A DNA stretch of 64,000 bases, taken from Pseudomonas nitroreducens TX1. Its GTDB lineage: Bacteria > Pseudomonadota > Gammaproteobacteria > Pseudomonadales > Pseudomonadaceae. This document shows positions 63,994-64,000 of the stretch, in pieces. The translations under genes and the position numbers were made by a program. The DNA lies in NCBI RefSeq assembly GCF_000313755.1, contig NZ_AMZB01000118.1, forward strand, positions 89,900 to 153,899, given 5' to 3'. The first letter of the stretch is position 1. Every line of letters starts with the position of its first letter. A model generated the notes under the pieces. It did not search any database, had not been told where the DNA came from, and saw only the letters and a list, made by a program, of their open reading frames with translations.

Positions 63994-64000
63994 TGTATGG

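Overview
The window is a stretch of a GC-rich Pseudomonas chromosome carrying a complete-looking 35.5 kb prophage. The core gene order (dnaQ, rnhA, methyltransferase gene, gloB, mltD, nppA1A2BCD, fabI, ppiD, hupB, lon, clpX, clpP, tig, then tRNA-Leu/His/Arg, folD, cysS, glnS, ppiB, lpxH) matches, from memory, P. aeruginosa PAO1 PA1816 to PA1792. The proteins look like P. aeruginosa-lineage orthologues. A GAGCGAGCTTGCTCGCGAA-type REP doublet at the right edge suggests a relative of P. aeruginosa rather than that species itself; this is inference.

Layout. 1-12342: DNA metabolism genes (dnaQ fragment, rnhA, a methyltransferase gene) on the minus strand, then gloB, the lipoprotein murein transglycosylase mltD, a five-gene peptide/nucleoside-antibiotic ABC importer (npp) and fabI on the plus strand. 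12432-20919: the protein quality-control block tig-clpP-clpX-lon-hupB-ppiD, all on the minus strand, with a heat-shock type promoter before lon. 21062-56550: the prophage, flanked by a 26-bp duplication of the 3' end of tRNA-Leu(TAG). 56525-63910: tRNA-Leu/His/Arg, folD, cysS, glnS, ppiB, lpxH and an SPFH-domain gene, then a REP doublet.

The prophage is P2/phiCTX-like in its virion genes. Portal and terminase are divergent from scaffold, capsid, small terminase, head completion, tail X, lysis cassette, R, S, V, W, J, I, H, G, FI, FII, E/E', T, U and D. It has a P2-like cos candidate, three near-identical 23-bp palindromes at the heads of the late operons (candidate Ogr boxes), an Ogr-like zinc-finger activator and the T6G frameshift site in E. 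Its early half is not P2-like. A 116-residue HTH repressor faces a BcepMu gp16-like regulator across an operator-containing promoter. Replication is by a zinc-finger/Toprim/P-loop primase-helicase rather than a P2 gpA rolling-circle protein. A tyrosine integrase sits next to attR, and candidate integrase arm sites occur on both sides of the att core.

Most unusual parts: (1) a gene of unknown function under a perfect LexA box between cos and the portal gene, which could couple the prophage to the SOS response because the repressor has no self-cleavage domain; (2) a stand-alone ATPase that is a collinear copy of the helicase domain of the neighbouring primase-helicase; (3) four accessory genes each preceded by a hairpin with an invariant CGGCRA loop, changing stems and the same ribosome-binding leader; (4) a membrane protein with a C-terminal winged helix; (5) a dense cluster of GGTAATT repeats beside cos; (6) a tandem duplication in the tape measure protein.
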